Shown: piece by piece, positions 1 through 11,989 of the stretch
Position numbering within the stretch: the first letter of the stretch is position 1
Layout of the letters: each line of letters opens with the position of its first letter
Assembly (NCBI GenBank): GCA_030762175.1
Contig: CM060842.1
Location: forward strand, 66,713,001-66,777,000
Direction: 5' to 3'
Source of the DNA: Metallyticus violacea
Taxonomy: Eukaryota > Arthropoda > Insecta > Mantodea > Metallyticidae
Length of the DNA stretch: 64,000 bases
The notes under the pieces: generated by a model
The model's database searches: none
Seen by the model: the letters and a program-made list of their open reading frames with translations, nothing else
What the model was told of the DNA's origin: nothing
Translations under genes and position numbers: made by a program

Positions 1-2
1 AT

Positions 3-109
3 GTGATATTTGAAACTGGTTTCAAAGACCTTCGTCTTCATCTTCGGCCAAGGGTATGACCACACCTTATCCTTAACCTTGGCTTTGAAACTGGTTCCAA
101 ATATCACAC
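3..109. repeat. Foldback (inverted repeat) at the left edge
   Basis: Positions 3-27 (gtgatatttgaaactggttt...) and 85-109 are inverted copies of about 25 bp with a few mismatches, separated by about 57 bp. It could be a small MITE or the tip of an element that continues to the left. Confidence 0.6.
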
Positions 110-359
110 AAGTGAAGCAATAAGAGTGTTTAGTACGACATATATCACATGAATTTATTCATAAATAGAAGTTTTTGTAAATTAATTTTAGGTTTACCAA
201 CATTATTCTCAAATGTATGGCACAGCTATTATTAGGTAGATATCCCACTAAGAAAAAAATAATCACAAGAATTATGAAACATTAGTAGAGAGTGATATTA
301 TTAAAGAATGTTTTAGTATACAGAAGAAATGTAAGTGAAAAGAATCATGGTATTTCAAA

Positions 360-880
360 GGGCAGGAAATTTTACAACAGATAGGTTTTGGAAAAGTATG
401 AATAAATAGGGAATTAAAAAAAAAAATCTAAGATTGGAAGATATTGAACGACAGGAAATGGTAGTTTAGGTGAAAAAAGTTCATTGAGACTTTATAGGGG
501 AATGAAAATATTATGGGGTAGGGAAACATATATAGAACAATGTGATAAGGCAGGTAGAGAAGGGTTTGCTGGGCTAGAACTGGAGTTATAAATTTAAAAG
601 GATTAGGATATGATAAAGGAATAGGAAATTGTTTCATGTGTGAAGAAACAAATTAGATTTTTATTGTTTTTAATACTGTAATCAAACAAAGTTATGGTGA
701 GAAAAGGTGTGGGATAAAAAATGGGAAAATTTAGATCGAAAAAATTTAATTAAGAAGATTTTAACTGTAAAAGGATAGAAGGATATAAAGATGACAGGGA
801 ACTATTAGGTAAAGTTAGACAGAAATGATGAGAAGAGGATGTTATAAGGAAATGTAGCATGAAATGTAACCTTAGAAGTG
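360..880 (+). pseudogene. Possible LINE reverse-transcriptase C-terminal relic
   Basis: Translated on the plus strand with stops and frameshifts, 560-660 reads AWARTGVINLKGLGYDKGIG-like text followed by NCFMCEETN. This resembles the C-terminal region of non-LTR reverse transcriptases, which have a Cys-x2-Cys knuckle after an R-T-G-...-N-L/L-x-G stretch. The purine-rich composition fits decayed coding sequence. The family is not assignable and the call is weak. Confidence 0.3.
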
Positions 881-1210
881 TAATAATCTATGGATATTAA
901 AGTGCATTTAGGGAAGGTGAGGGAGAAATGATAAAGAATGATCAGATATTCAATGTTTAAGGGAATGGGATTTAATTAGCATTAGAAACAGGATTATTAT
1001 ACACTAATAACCTGGATGTTAAAGTGCTTATAATCCTAAGGAAATAAGTAACTCACAAGTATAGGATAATATTTGGATGAAGTTTTAGAATCAAAATATT
1101 GTAATAGAGTCATAATGATATGTACTAATTTTATATTGTTAAGATTGTTATAATATTTACAATTGTATGTTGATATAAAGAGAAATAAATTCAAATATAT
1201 ATACAGACGA
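881..1210. other. AT-rich intergenic or intronic sequence, nothing recognised
   Basis: No ORF, tandem repeat or transposon motif that I can name. Confidence 0.5.
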
Positions 1211-2467
1211 AGGTATGTCCATAAGTTTCTGACTTAGCCGATAAGTATTATTGCCTTCACAATAGCCTTATCTGGTGTCATATCTGATCTGTTAAGTAAA
1301 CAATTGCAGCTGTAACTTCCACTCCACTGTGTTCAGTTGTTCAGATACAGTTGCATAAAGAAGACTATGTATAGAAGTTTGTGACAAGTTCAAAATGCAG
1401 TATCAAGCTGTTAGTAAGTTCTCCACAAAAGAAGGACTTATTTCAAATGAAATTAAACAGCGATTGAACAGTGCATATGGGGAACCATCCTCCCCATATT
1501 CTACCATAAAAGAATGCACCAAACCTTTATGAATGGGTTGAAAAAGCATTGAAGATGAAGAGCGTGCAGGTTGGCCCTTGGAGTTGCTCAGTCCTGAAAA
1601 TATTGCTTTTTGGAAGGAGAAATTATGGAAGACTGGTGGCTCAAAGTAACAGAAATAGCAGCAAGGTTGGACCTTTCTAAAACAACAGCCCTTTGAATAT
1701 TTCATTAATATTTAAACATGAATAAGATTAATGCAAGATGGGTGCTTAGACTTCAGTCGCAAAGTATCAATGAGTCATCTGTTGTTAGGCATTTTTGGAA
1801 AAGAGAAGTTCTGCAAACCATTGTTACAGAAGATGAAACTATGGTCCTCTACTATGATCCCTTGTTCAAAAGAGAATCAATGGAGTGGAGTAAACCTGGC
1901 AAGAAGCGCCACTAAAGGCCCAGTCACTCAGTCAACCAAGAAGATCATGGCCACAATCTTTTGGGACTGTGAAGGAATACTCTTCATTTACTTCAAGGAG
2001 AGGAACACCACAGTAAATGGGGAGTACTATGCTGGCCTACTACACAGACTACATGCCTCCAACAAAGAGAAAAAGTGAGGAAAGCTGAGTGGTGATGTGC
2101 ACCTTCTTCAAGACACCATGCCTGTGCACACAGCTCTTGTTGCAAAGTAAGCTGTGAAGAAATGTGGCTTCAAGGAAATGAATCATCCACCCGACAGCCC
2201 AGATCTAGCTCCAAGTGACCATTTCCTCTTCTCAGAACTCAAGAAGGACCTTCGAGGAAGGCAATTTAAGTATGACGAAGAAGTGATGGATGCTGTTTAT
2301 GCCCATTTTGCAGAAAAAATTTCTGATTATTTGGGGGGGGGGGAATGTTAATTCAAAGATGTGAGAAGTGTATTGCAATAAAGGGTAACTATGCTGAAAA
2401 GTGAAATATTGTTTTTGTCTTTATCATATCTAGAAAATGGTTAGGCTGGAAACTTATGGACCTACCT
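1211..2467 (+). mobile_element. Mariner element, family A copy 1 (inactive)
   Basis: Terminal inverted repeats: the left end reads aggtatgtccataagtttct and the right end is the complement of aggtaggtccataagtttcc. The length, 1,257 bp, is typical of mariner. The transposase is broken by frameshifts and stops. Legible parts: a catalytic D in EDETMVLYYDP, the second-D region as HLLQDTMPVHTALVAK, and SPDLAPSDHFLFSELKKDLR, the D34D triad context. A G-run at about 2331-2342 interrupts the C-terminus. Copy 2 lies at 50659-51908 in the same orientation. Confidence 0.9.
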
Positions 2468-2513
2468 TTGTGTGTGTATAAATAAACATTTCAGAATCTT
2501 TCACATTGTTTGG

Positions 2514-3438
2514 TATACAAGTTGTGATCAAAAAATAACAGAAAAATTTGATTTTTTTAAAGAATGTTTATTTATTCATCAACATCAATTCTGTCCCCTT
2601 CAAAGTAATCCCCTCCGATATAATATACTTGTGCCAGTGCTTTTTCTAATCTTGGAAGTACTTCTGGAACTCAATTTTCAGTATGCTCTTCAGCTCCTTC
2701 AGAAATTGTGTTTTTACCTCATCAATGGTGGCAAAACATCATCCTTTCATGGTTTTCTTCAGAGTCAGGAATAGAAGAAGTCGCAGGAGGCCAGGTGTGG
2801 TGAATATGGTGGCTGAGGCAAAATAACGGTTTCATTTTGCCAAAAAATCACGAACAAGCAGTGAGGTGTGAGCAGCAATCTCGAAATAAACTTTGCTGTC
2901 ACACATTTCATGCCCAAAACATTGGAAAAAATTGCTTGGCATGAAACAAATGATATACATCATCAGCAACCTCTCTGATAGTGATTCTGTGATTTTCCAG
3001 AATCATTTTCTTCACTTCTTCAATGTTGTCGGAGGTTATTGATGTGCTAGGAGTCCAGGGTGGTAGTCATCTTCAATGTCTTCATGGCCCTCTTTGAAAT
3101 ATCTTTACTATTCATAAGCTCTTGTCTTGCTCATAGTAGATTTGCCAAAAGTCACTGTCAATATTTCTAATACTTTGTTGCATTTTATTATATTTTTCAA
3201 GCAAAATTTAATACAAATTCTTTGATCCATCTTTTTCGAAAGTAAAAAATAGCCGAGCACACCAAAAATATCTAATCTTTTCAACTGCCAACAATGAACT
3301 AAACATCCTAAACAGCTGAAAATGCCAACATTGATTAGAAACATGTGTACCAACGAGCTAAAAAAAAAAATTAAAACCAGAGTTATGAAGATTGCAAAAG
3401 AAAAAATAAAAGCCATTATTTTTATCACACCTTGTATA
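2514..3438 (-). mobile_element. Mariner element, second family, internally deleted
   Basis: The TIRs are tatacaagttgtgatcaaaa on the left and the complement of tatacaaggtgtgataaaaa on the right. The minus strand reads, with stops, STSITSDNIEEVKKMILENH and RITIREVADDVYHLFHAK (the DNA-binding half), and near 2640 WHKYIISEGITLKGTELML (the C-terminal tail). The catalytic middle is mostly missing, so it is non-autonomous or decayed. Confidence 0.85.
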
Positions 3439-5010
3439 TATATTTATATACACTTTTCAGAATTGAAGACAACAAACCGTAACCTAACTAGAATTTTTAA
3501 TCTTCTAAAAATATATATAGACAAGAACATTGTCTAGTGGAATACATCTATATATAACAGAACCCTGCAACAACCAAATGTTTTTTTGCTTTCAATGGAA
3601 AATTTTACAAGCAAAAATTAGATTTAGACATGGGGTATCTGCTTCTACTATTTTTTTAGCAAATTTGTATACGAGTTATTTAGAAATACAACTTAAATAA
3701 AAGTTGACAAGATAATATATAATTAACTGTTAACGCTCAAACCATTATAATCTGCAGAAAGTATGCCAAATATTTTGTACTTTGTAAATGTGATGAATTA
3801 AAAACCAAATATGCACAAGAATATGGTATACCAGATTAAAGAATTTAAAGATTCAATAATTAAGATCATTGTATGATTCAATCGAACTACACATTCTTAT
3901 TGGCTCCACTTACTTGTTTATATGTAGTATATGTTTCATGAACCCTTGCTCACATACTCAGCTACCCATCAACTTAGTTTAAGGGAAAAGATTTAAATAA
4001 TGAAATATGTAGATAACTGATGAATTTTCAAATCCCTACAAATGTTGGGTTAATTACAAAATTTCATAATCTCCCGCCAAAAGTCAGCTGTAAGCATCCA
4101 AGATGCAAGGATGTGGAGAACTAAGTGTCTGTTGATTCATCAGCTAAAATATTTAATTGATATGTTCTCCATTGTGGAATTTCTACTATTTTGCAATTAG
4201 GTTATAAATAAATTGTTTTTACTTCAGTGAGCAACTGAAGATGGGAGAGATTCTCCAGAAATGCATCTTACTTTTGTGTAAGTGAGTGGAGTTTAGTGTA
4301 AAAAAGGAATACCTAAGTTTAGGTTATATTGCCACTCCATTGTCAACAACTTCATAAGTACATTATTTGTTTTTACTTGTTTGTATTACTGAATCCTGAG
4401 TGGCCCCACTTTTGGTAAACAGATATATGTCGCCAATCAAAATGCCACTGCAGTCATTCTGAATTGTTCACCCTATATGTGCTGCTTTAATAATAGCAAC
4501 ATTTTAGAGCTAAGATTTCAAATATTAAGACTTAGATACCTTGAGCATATTATCACTATTTTTAATCAAGTGAGAATGCAATCATTAATGGAGATACCTT
4601 GAACATGTTATTACAATTTTTAATCAACTTTAATTCTCAAATTTCACTAATTTTGTTTCACTTACTTGGACATTTTATATATAAAATGTCCATAATATGT
4701 ATATAATGGGAATCTGTGGTCTTATTACTCTTTCCTCTCCTTGTCAGGCCACCATGATAAAGATCAGTTGAAAGAGGTAACAGATTAAGGACTAATGAGA
4801 ACACCAAGTTTATGTAACTAAGTTCAAGTGCTTGTTATGCTTAAGTGCTGATACACACTTTGAATGATGTATAAAATTTCTTGCTGCAAGATGTTTTGAA
4901 AGTATTATGTTTTGATGTAGTTCCAGATGACAGAAAGTATTGAAGCAGAGATTTAACAATATAATCTAATATTAATTTTTTGGAATCATTATGGTAAGTG
5001 ATGCACTTAC
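3439..5010. other. AT-rich stretch with one short tandem repeat
   Basis: I looked for SH3-coding exons of Graf on the minus strand and found none. A diverged direct repeat, gataccttga.cat.ttat, occurs at about 4534 and 4593. Otherwise nothing is recognised. Confidence 0.5.
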
Positions 5011-5184
5011 ATGTTGCACTGGCTGCCCAGTCTGAGAGTACATATTAAATTTGTGTGGTCGTACATGTGAAGGTGGTGATGGTGTTGTTTGAACATGATT
5101 CTGAACTGGTGTAGTTCCTGTTGAAGGAGAACTTCTGTTATCTGTTCTTGAGAGATCCACAGTTTCTGGTGCAGTTTTGAATAT
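5011..5184 (-). CDS. Graf: Graf exon W13 (end of RhoGAP, start of Ser/Pro-rich linker, residues 454-511)
   Basis: 174 bp, phase 0 at both ends. Acceptor gcatttttttatag, donor CAT|gtaagtg. It opens [12 protein letters not shown], following IENYDK as IF.T.P does in the family, and then becomes low complexity with S/T/P/Q ([22 protein letters not shown]). This is the linker expected between RhoGAP and SH3. It is the last exon I can find before the left edge. Confidence 0.9.
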
Positions 5185-8100
5185 CTATAAAAAAATGCAC
5201 ATATTTCATCTTTTGAACTAAATTTATGGACTATTTATAGGCATTTTTAACAATACATCTAAAAGCAACAGATATTTCCTAATTTCACAGATACCAAGGA
5301 AAAGAAGAAAAAATGAAACAGGTTGCTATTTTTTTGTTACCAATTTTTGAATAAAAATAATTTGTATTCCAGCACATTCCTAATATAGAAATTCACATTT
5401 TCTTATAATGTAACAGTTTTTTGTTTAGTCAAGTTCAGGATGTTTCATAATAAATGTGTATCTTTTTTTAAAAAAAAAGGAGGGGGGAGAAGAAAAAACA
5501 GCTAGAGGAGCTGATATCAGTAAAAAAGATATTCACAAAAATATCATGACTTTAAAAAAGATCCATTAAGATAGGTGTAAATTACAGAGAATGAATATGA
5601 AATATCTATTATATAGCAATTTATGTACATCTCTTAACTACTTTTCTATATAAATGCCTTAAGGCACATATAATATGGCACTAGATTTCCTATGTTCTCC
5701 TCAAAGAAGGCTGCCAGTGGTCACATATCCAAATATTCATGTTGGCTTTCAACTCCTTATAACTGTTAAATTGCTACCCTCCTAATAGATTTTAATAGTG
5801 TTTTACTATTGTGGTATCATAGTTGTTGGACACTGATAATACATGGGATGAAATGATAAATTGGGAAAGGATTTTTTTTTTTTAAAGGAAGGAAGCTTTC
5901 CAGGCCTAATTTTAGAGTTCCTACTCAGCATTTGCCATTTATGAAGACTAAGAAAAACCTGGAAAAACCATTAATCAGGGAGGTTGGTCCAGGTAGGAAT
6001 CAAAATCCCAGACTTCCTGCTCATGAGTCTGTGACCTAATTTCCCTGAGCCACCCTGTTGGTTTCCTCTTAACCTTTTTTTGCATTTGAATGAAGTTACT
6101 TGGTGTTAAACCTGGGCTATACAGTTAATGTCAAAGCCATTTACATTTGAACTTCTGATGGATCTTCCATGCCCATGTCACAGTGTCAGGACAATTATTG
6201 TCATGAAGAAGGGCAACACAACAACATTCCTCTTCTTTTGTTTTGTATTGTTCTTTGTAGATGTTGAAGAATCTTGCCATATGATGCTGCAGTGACAGTT
6301 TTCCCACACCCCATAAATCCATAAGCTTTATGTTGGAAAATGTTTGCTTGAACTTGGCTAACTTATATGAGAACCGAGTGTTCATTTCTTGTTTAGACTA
6401 TGCTTTCGTCTCAATATTTTGGAACAATATATATCTGATATGTACATATGAGGATGATTCAAAAAGTAACAGCAAACTGACAGTATTAAATGCAATTAAC
6501 ACTCCAGGCATTTCAAACTCCTGGGAAGTGAAGATGCATACTTTGAGAAAGTTTTGACATATACCAACAGATGGAATGATGTGCTGAATATGAAACATAG
6601 TTGATACAAAATGGCTGCATTCTTAGCTGTGTGCACCATAGAAGAACAGTGAGCAATAATAAGATTTTTGTGGTCAGAGGATATAAATTCTTGACAAATC
6701 CATAAAGGATGTTGGAAAGGTATGGAGATAGCTGCATTAGCCAGAGAAGAGTGTATTAGTGGATAGATGCTTTTAAAAGTGGACATACATTAGTCTCAGA
6801 TGAGCAATGCTTTGGTCATCCGAGCACGGCCATTACTGATGAGAATGTGGGACAAGCTGAAGTCATGAACTGGCATATTTCTGTAGAAGTTTTAGCCAGG
6901 GAATTCAGTATCAGTTTTGTATCTGCTCATACCATTATTATGGAGGTTCTCAAGTACTGTTTTTTGTGTACACGATGGGTGCCTGGGATGCTCACTAATG
7001 AATACTAGATGATACATGTTCAGATTGCCACATCATTTCTAGCACAATATAATGCTGAAGGAGACAACTTTCTGACATGTATCTTTACAGTAGATGAAAT
7101 CTGTGAACCAGAAAGCAAAAAGGCAGTCTTCAGTCAAGAAGAAATTCAAGTCTCAGCCCTCTGCTGGAAAGGTCCTTTTCACCCTCTTCTGGGATATGAA
7201 TGGGCCAATTTTGAAGCACTATCAGCAAAGGTGCGAAACAGTGAATAGTGCCCAGTACAGTGCCATGTTGGAGAATGAGTTAAAGCCAGTAATATGGAGC
7301 TGTCACGGTTCTGGTGGTGTAAGTTTACCATACTTGCCTCCTAAACCCAAGATCGCGGGTTCGAACCCGGCCAGGACCGATGGATTTTTCCGGGAGTAAA
7401 AATCCTAAGTATGGCTTCCTTCGGAAGGGAAGTAAAGCCGTGGGTCCCGTGTCGTACATTTACGGCATGAAAAAGAACCTCAAGCCTGAAAGAGAGGCCT
7501 CTGAGCAAAATTTGTCGGCCATTTCACGCCCTGAGTTGAATGGGATGCTGATGACCCGAGATGTTGAAGAGCGTCCGTAAATAAATCAATCCAACGGAGC
7601 TGTCACAGAGGACTTCTGACCTTTGGCATTCTTATTCTTCACAACATGTGCCCCCACACCGCTGCTGCAACTCTTTGATGTCATTCAGAGATTGAGATTT
7701 CAGGTCTTACAGCTTCCTCCATACAACCCTGATCTTGTTTCTTTGAATTACCATGTATTTGGACCCCTGAACAAAGCTCTCAGAGGACGACGATTTGAGT
7801 GATGTTGAGGTTAAAGAAGGGGTGCATACTTGGTTGCGAGCACAACCAAAAACCTTTTATTCTGATGGAATAAAAAAGTTGGTGCAACGATATGAGAAAT
7901 GTATCAAAAAGGAGGGTAATTATGTTGAAAAATGACATATTGTTTGTATCTGTAATTGAAATATATACTTTGCAAAAATTAGTTTGCTGTTACTTTTTAA
8001 ATTGCCCTTGTATAATTAAACATATGTTTGTTTTCTTCTACTTGTTTCTATGCTTATACTTGGATTTTCTTAGACTGTTATTTGTTGCAATTCTGTTTCA

Positions 8101-11100
8101 TTTACTATAATTGTAACAAAATTATTGACTTGTCCAATGTCATTACTTTAATTATTTTGATGAAAATAAATACAATATATGTATATATATATAGAGTGGC
8201 AAAAAAGGCATTAAGCCTAAACTCTGCTAGTATAAATATATAAATATACAAAAATAAAACAGCACACACATCTCAATCCTGTGCTGACATTCCTTTCCTT
8301 TGCTCATGGTAACATTGCAAAATTCCAAAGTTGTGCCCATTCACTGCAATTTGCAGTTGTCAGAAGAGTTTATTTGGAACCCATCATGCATTTTGTTATA
8401 GTCATGTTTCAGGTTTACCTTGGTATGGACAGATGACCTTGAAGTTTGAAGCAAATCAGCACAGTTTGAACATTTTGAATGTACATCTTTCATGAACCAC
8501 TTAATTTTTATCTTCCGTTAGATAAATTTTCTCCATTAACCATCCTCACTATGGACTTGTGCCTGTACTACTTTAAATTTTTTCACTATTCCACAGCCAT
8601 CATTCAGAAAATATTACTCATTCAATGATAAGTTTCAGCTGTATTATGCCCTTCAGCAGAAGGAAGCTAATTATGACTTGCACTTCATAGACATTGGACA
8701 TGTTTGCAAGCTTACTATCATCAGTGATGAATGGGAATACCTTACCTATACATTTAATGATTTATTTATTGAAATGCTAAGACAAAAATAAATATAAGAA
8801 GATTTCACCTATTTGGCCCTGTCCAGTCTTAGGTGTAACCGCCACAAATACAATTTGTGGTACAATAAGTTTCTATACCAAATTTTAAATTAAACATAAT
8901 TATTCTTTTTCCAATTCCTGAAACTATACAAAATAAAATAATAACATAATTAGAGTATCCGCTGCGTAACATCTATGATCCTTGCTAACCTATGTGTTCA
9001 GTTTGTCAGTAGTTTCCTACTGGAATTCCAGAAGACAGAAGTTCAGCCGCCACTTCAGAAATACTTTACCTAGTAGTAAGGGGTTAATGAAATAGTCACT
9101 CAGCAGTGTCATATTATCCTATTTCAGTGTTGCATGTGGTTCTTGTCTGATAGCTTACTGGAGGTTGCAAAACAATAATTTTACTAACATTATAGGGGAA
9201 ACCTACCTTGTCATAATTTTCTATCAGAATTTCCACTACAACATTGCAGAATTTGATATCCATTATGGCAGCCACAGTTTCTTCTTCAGGACGCAGCAAA
9301 GTTGGACCAAAGCAAACTCCCAAATTGCTCACTGACATGAGGTTTTTGTCACTTTTTGCTGCAACACTAAATATGGAGCAGAACATTTTACTGAAAAACC
9401 AAATATTTTCTTCATTATATTTAAAATGTTAGATTTAAGGCCAATAATATCAATAGTATTATGATGTTTACATTCTACACAAAGCAGTTAATTTATTATT
9501 TGATTTAAAATAAAGACATTCAACTTCAACATCAGAAGAATATCAGGATCATAACAAAATATGAATTGTTCAACTGCAGATAGCTTTACACATGAAATGG
9601 TAATGGCTTCAGTAAAATTCTATTTTCAATATATAATATAAATTAATAATTTAATGAGAAAGGTTTCTGTATACTGCTGATTTCAAAGTAACATGTTAAA
9701 ATCATTTGCAATGTTGAATAAGTCTGTCTGACCAACAGAATTTATATCCATACATTCAATAAAATTAACTTGTCTTTATGCATTTATTTCCAGGATTTTA
9801 CCAACTAACACACAAAAGATCTGCCATGAATGGAATTAACCAGTTTATGTATAATCTGAACATATGAAAATATTAGAAATGCTTAATAACATTTCTTCAT
9901 TTTGCAGCAACTAAATTTGTACTCTTATCTTCACTTACTTCTTTAAGTGTCTAATGATGATTTCCAGCATTTCACGATTTTGTTGTGGTATTCTATGCAC
10001 TAATGTATGGACATCATTAACCCTTTGCGCTCGTGTTTCTTGTTCTGCCAGAAAAGAATCAAGACTTTAATTTTAAGAAAATTCATTCAGTTGCAATCAT
10101 TTAAATTTTTCTATTTACACATATTCCCTTTTCATACGCACATTTTATTCCTAGGATGAATTCTATTGGGTTTATATAAAAAGAATATATTTGCTCTTCC
10201 AGGTCTTGACAAGACCATATGAATCATTTAAATTTAATTATATTTAGAGCATCTAAAAATGACAGAGTGATAAGTAATTAGCCCCATCACCTCAAGTATC
10301 ATCTAATGGGATGCAGGACATGAAATGGCAGGTAATTTTCTCCAGGGACTTCTTTTTTTCGGGTAAAGAGTTCTTTTTAACATGTCACAAATCTAAGCCA
10401 TGATATCCACGGCTTGAAGTCTTTCCTGAAAGATTTGCACTTGAGATTTTTTACATCTGAAAAAATCAATTTACCACTGCCAAATTTAAATTTGCAAATC
10501 CTCGGTTCAATGGTAACATATTGCTAAATATTAAATATGTAAATGTAGAAAAAATCCTGATTATTGTAGGGCTAAGTAATTTTAACTTTTGGAGTTTCCA
10601 AATTGCAAAGAAATACTATTTTTAAAAAAATTCAAAACAAAATAAAACATTGTTGGATTATTTATTAACTTCAATTTGGTCTATGCATTTGCTGTTACAT
10701 ATGTATGCACATACACATGCAAAAGAGAGAGAAAGAAGCCAGAAATATGTAAAATTCTGAGATGTAGATTGTGTATATTTCTGGAATTTGGCATTTTTAT
10801 TGTACAATTATGCCATCAAAATAAACATAACTTGAAAAAAGAAAATAATACAACATACTTGCAGCAGCAATGAAGCCATTATGATAACGGAATGTCATTA
10901 GTGGTTCTGGCAGGTTTCTCAAATAAGTTTTGAGGGCACTGGTAATAGTTTTGCTTTCCCACTCATACTGGTCATCCAAATTATTCAGTTTATCTGCTTT
11001 TCGTCTGTCGAGGCCCATTGTTAAAAGTTTTGATACTTTGGAACTCACTCCTACCACACGATAGAGTCCTTGTTCTTCCAAACCTGCATAAGGAAAATAT

Positions 11101-11958
11101 GCAAAACATTAACAGATTTGAAAAATAATATATGATTTACCATTAAGGGATATTAAAAATTCTTGATGCTATTAAATATTGCAGTGCTTTCACTGCAATA
11201 AATAAAACATGTGCATAATTTAGCCTGGGTCCTTCTGACAAACAAACACAACCACATCTTAAACTATTCAAATTTACAAAACTTGGCTTACAATTGAATT
11301 CAGTTAATGGAAAATATTTCATAAATTTAAATTCACTCTAACATTCAGGTCATTTGGATTTTGTCATATGCTATACAAAACAGTTACTGCTTTCTTGACA
11401 ACATTATAAAATTTTCAATTTTATTAATTAATTAATCTATCTTTCTTTCATATCATTCTAAATTACCAATGCATATAACAATTAAAAACAAAATTCTGAT
11501 AAAATTACTCTTTGATGACTATCCATATATTAATGGTCTTATATTGTGTGCTAATGATTCTTAATATGCATAATGCATAATGTACATCAGTCTAAATGTG
11601 TAATAATGTTTAAATTCTTTCCAGGTATAAAGCCTTGAGGCCTGCTACAGAATAAAAATATTTACCATTATAAATGAATAAATTCAAGGAAAAAGAAATA
11701 CCTTTTAATGTCTAATTTTATAGCTTTATTACAGATAAATGCAAACTAAAATGTTTAAACCCAGATTATGCTTTATCTTAGTTTCTCAAATTTTATTTCT
11801 GCTAATGATGTACAATTTCCCCTTATTTCCATCCTACACTCTCTGGAAAGATATGCAAAAAGAAAAATACAGGAGGCTATTTGAGTTATGGTAGCTGTAT
11901 AATGATGATGATGATGATGAAGATGATGATGATGATGATGACAACAATGATAATAATG

Positions 11959-11989
<31 letters not shown>

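Noticed and set aside
1..5010. Graf SH3 exon on the minus strand
   Set aside because: I scanned for an A-L-Y...W...P-x-N-Y pattern and saw none. The 3' exons are more likely off the window.
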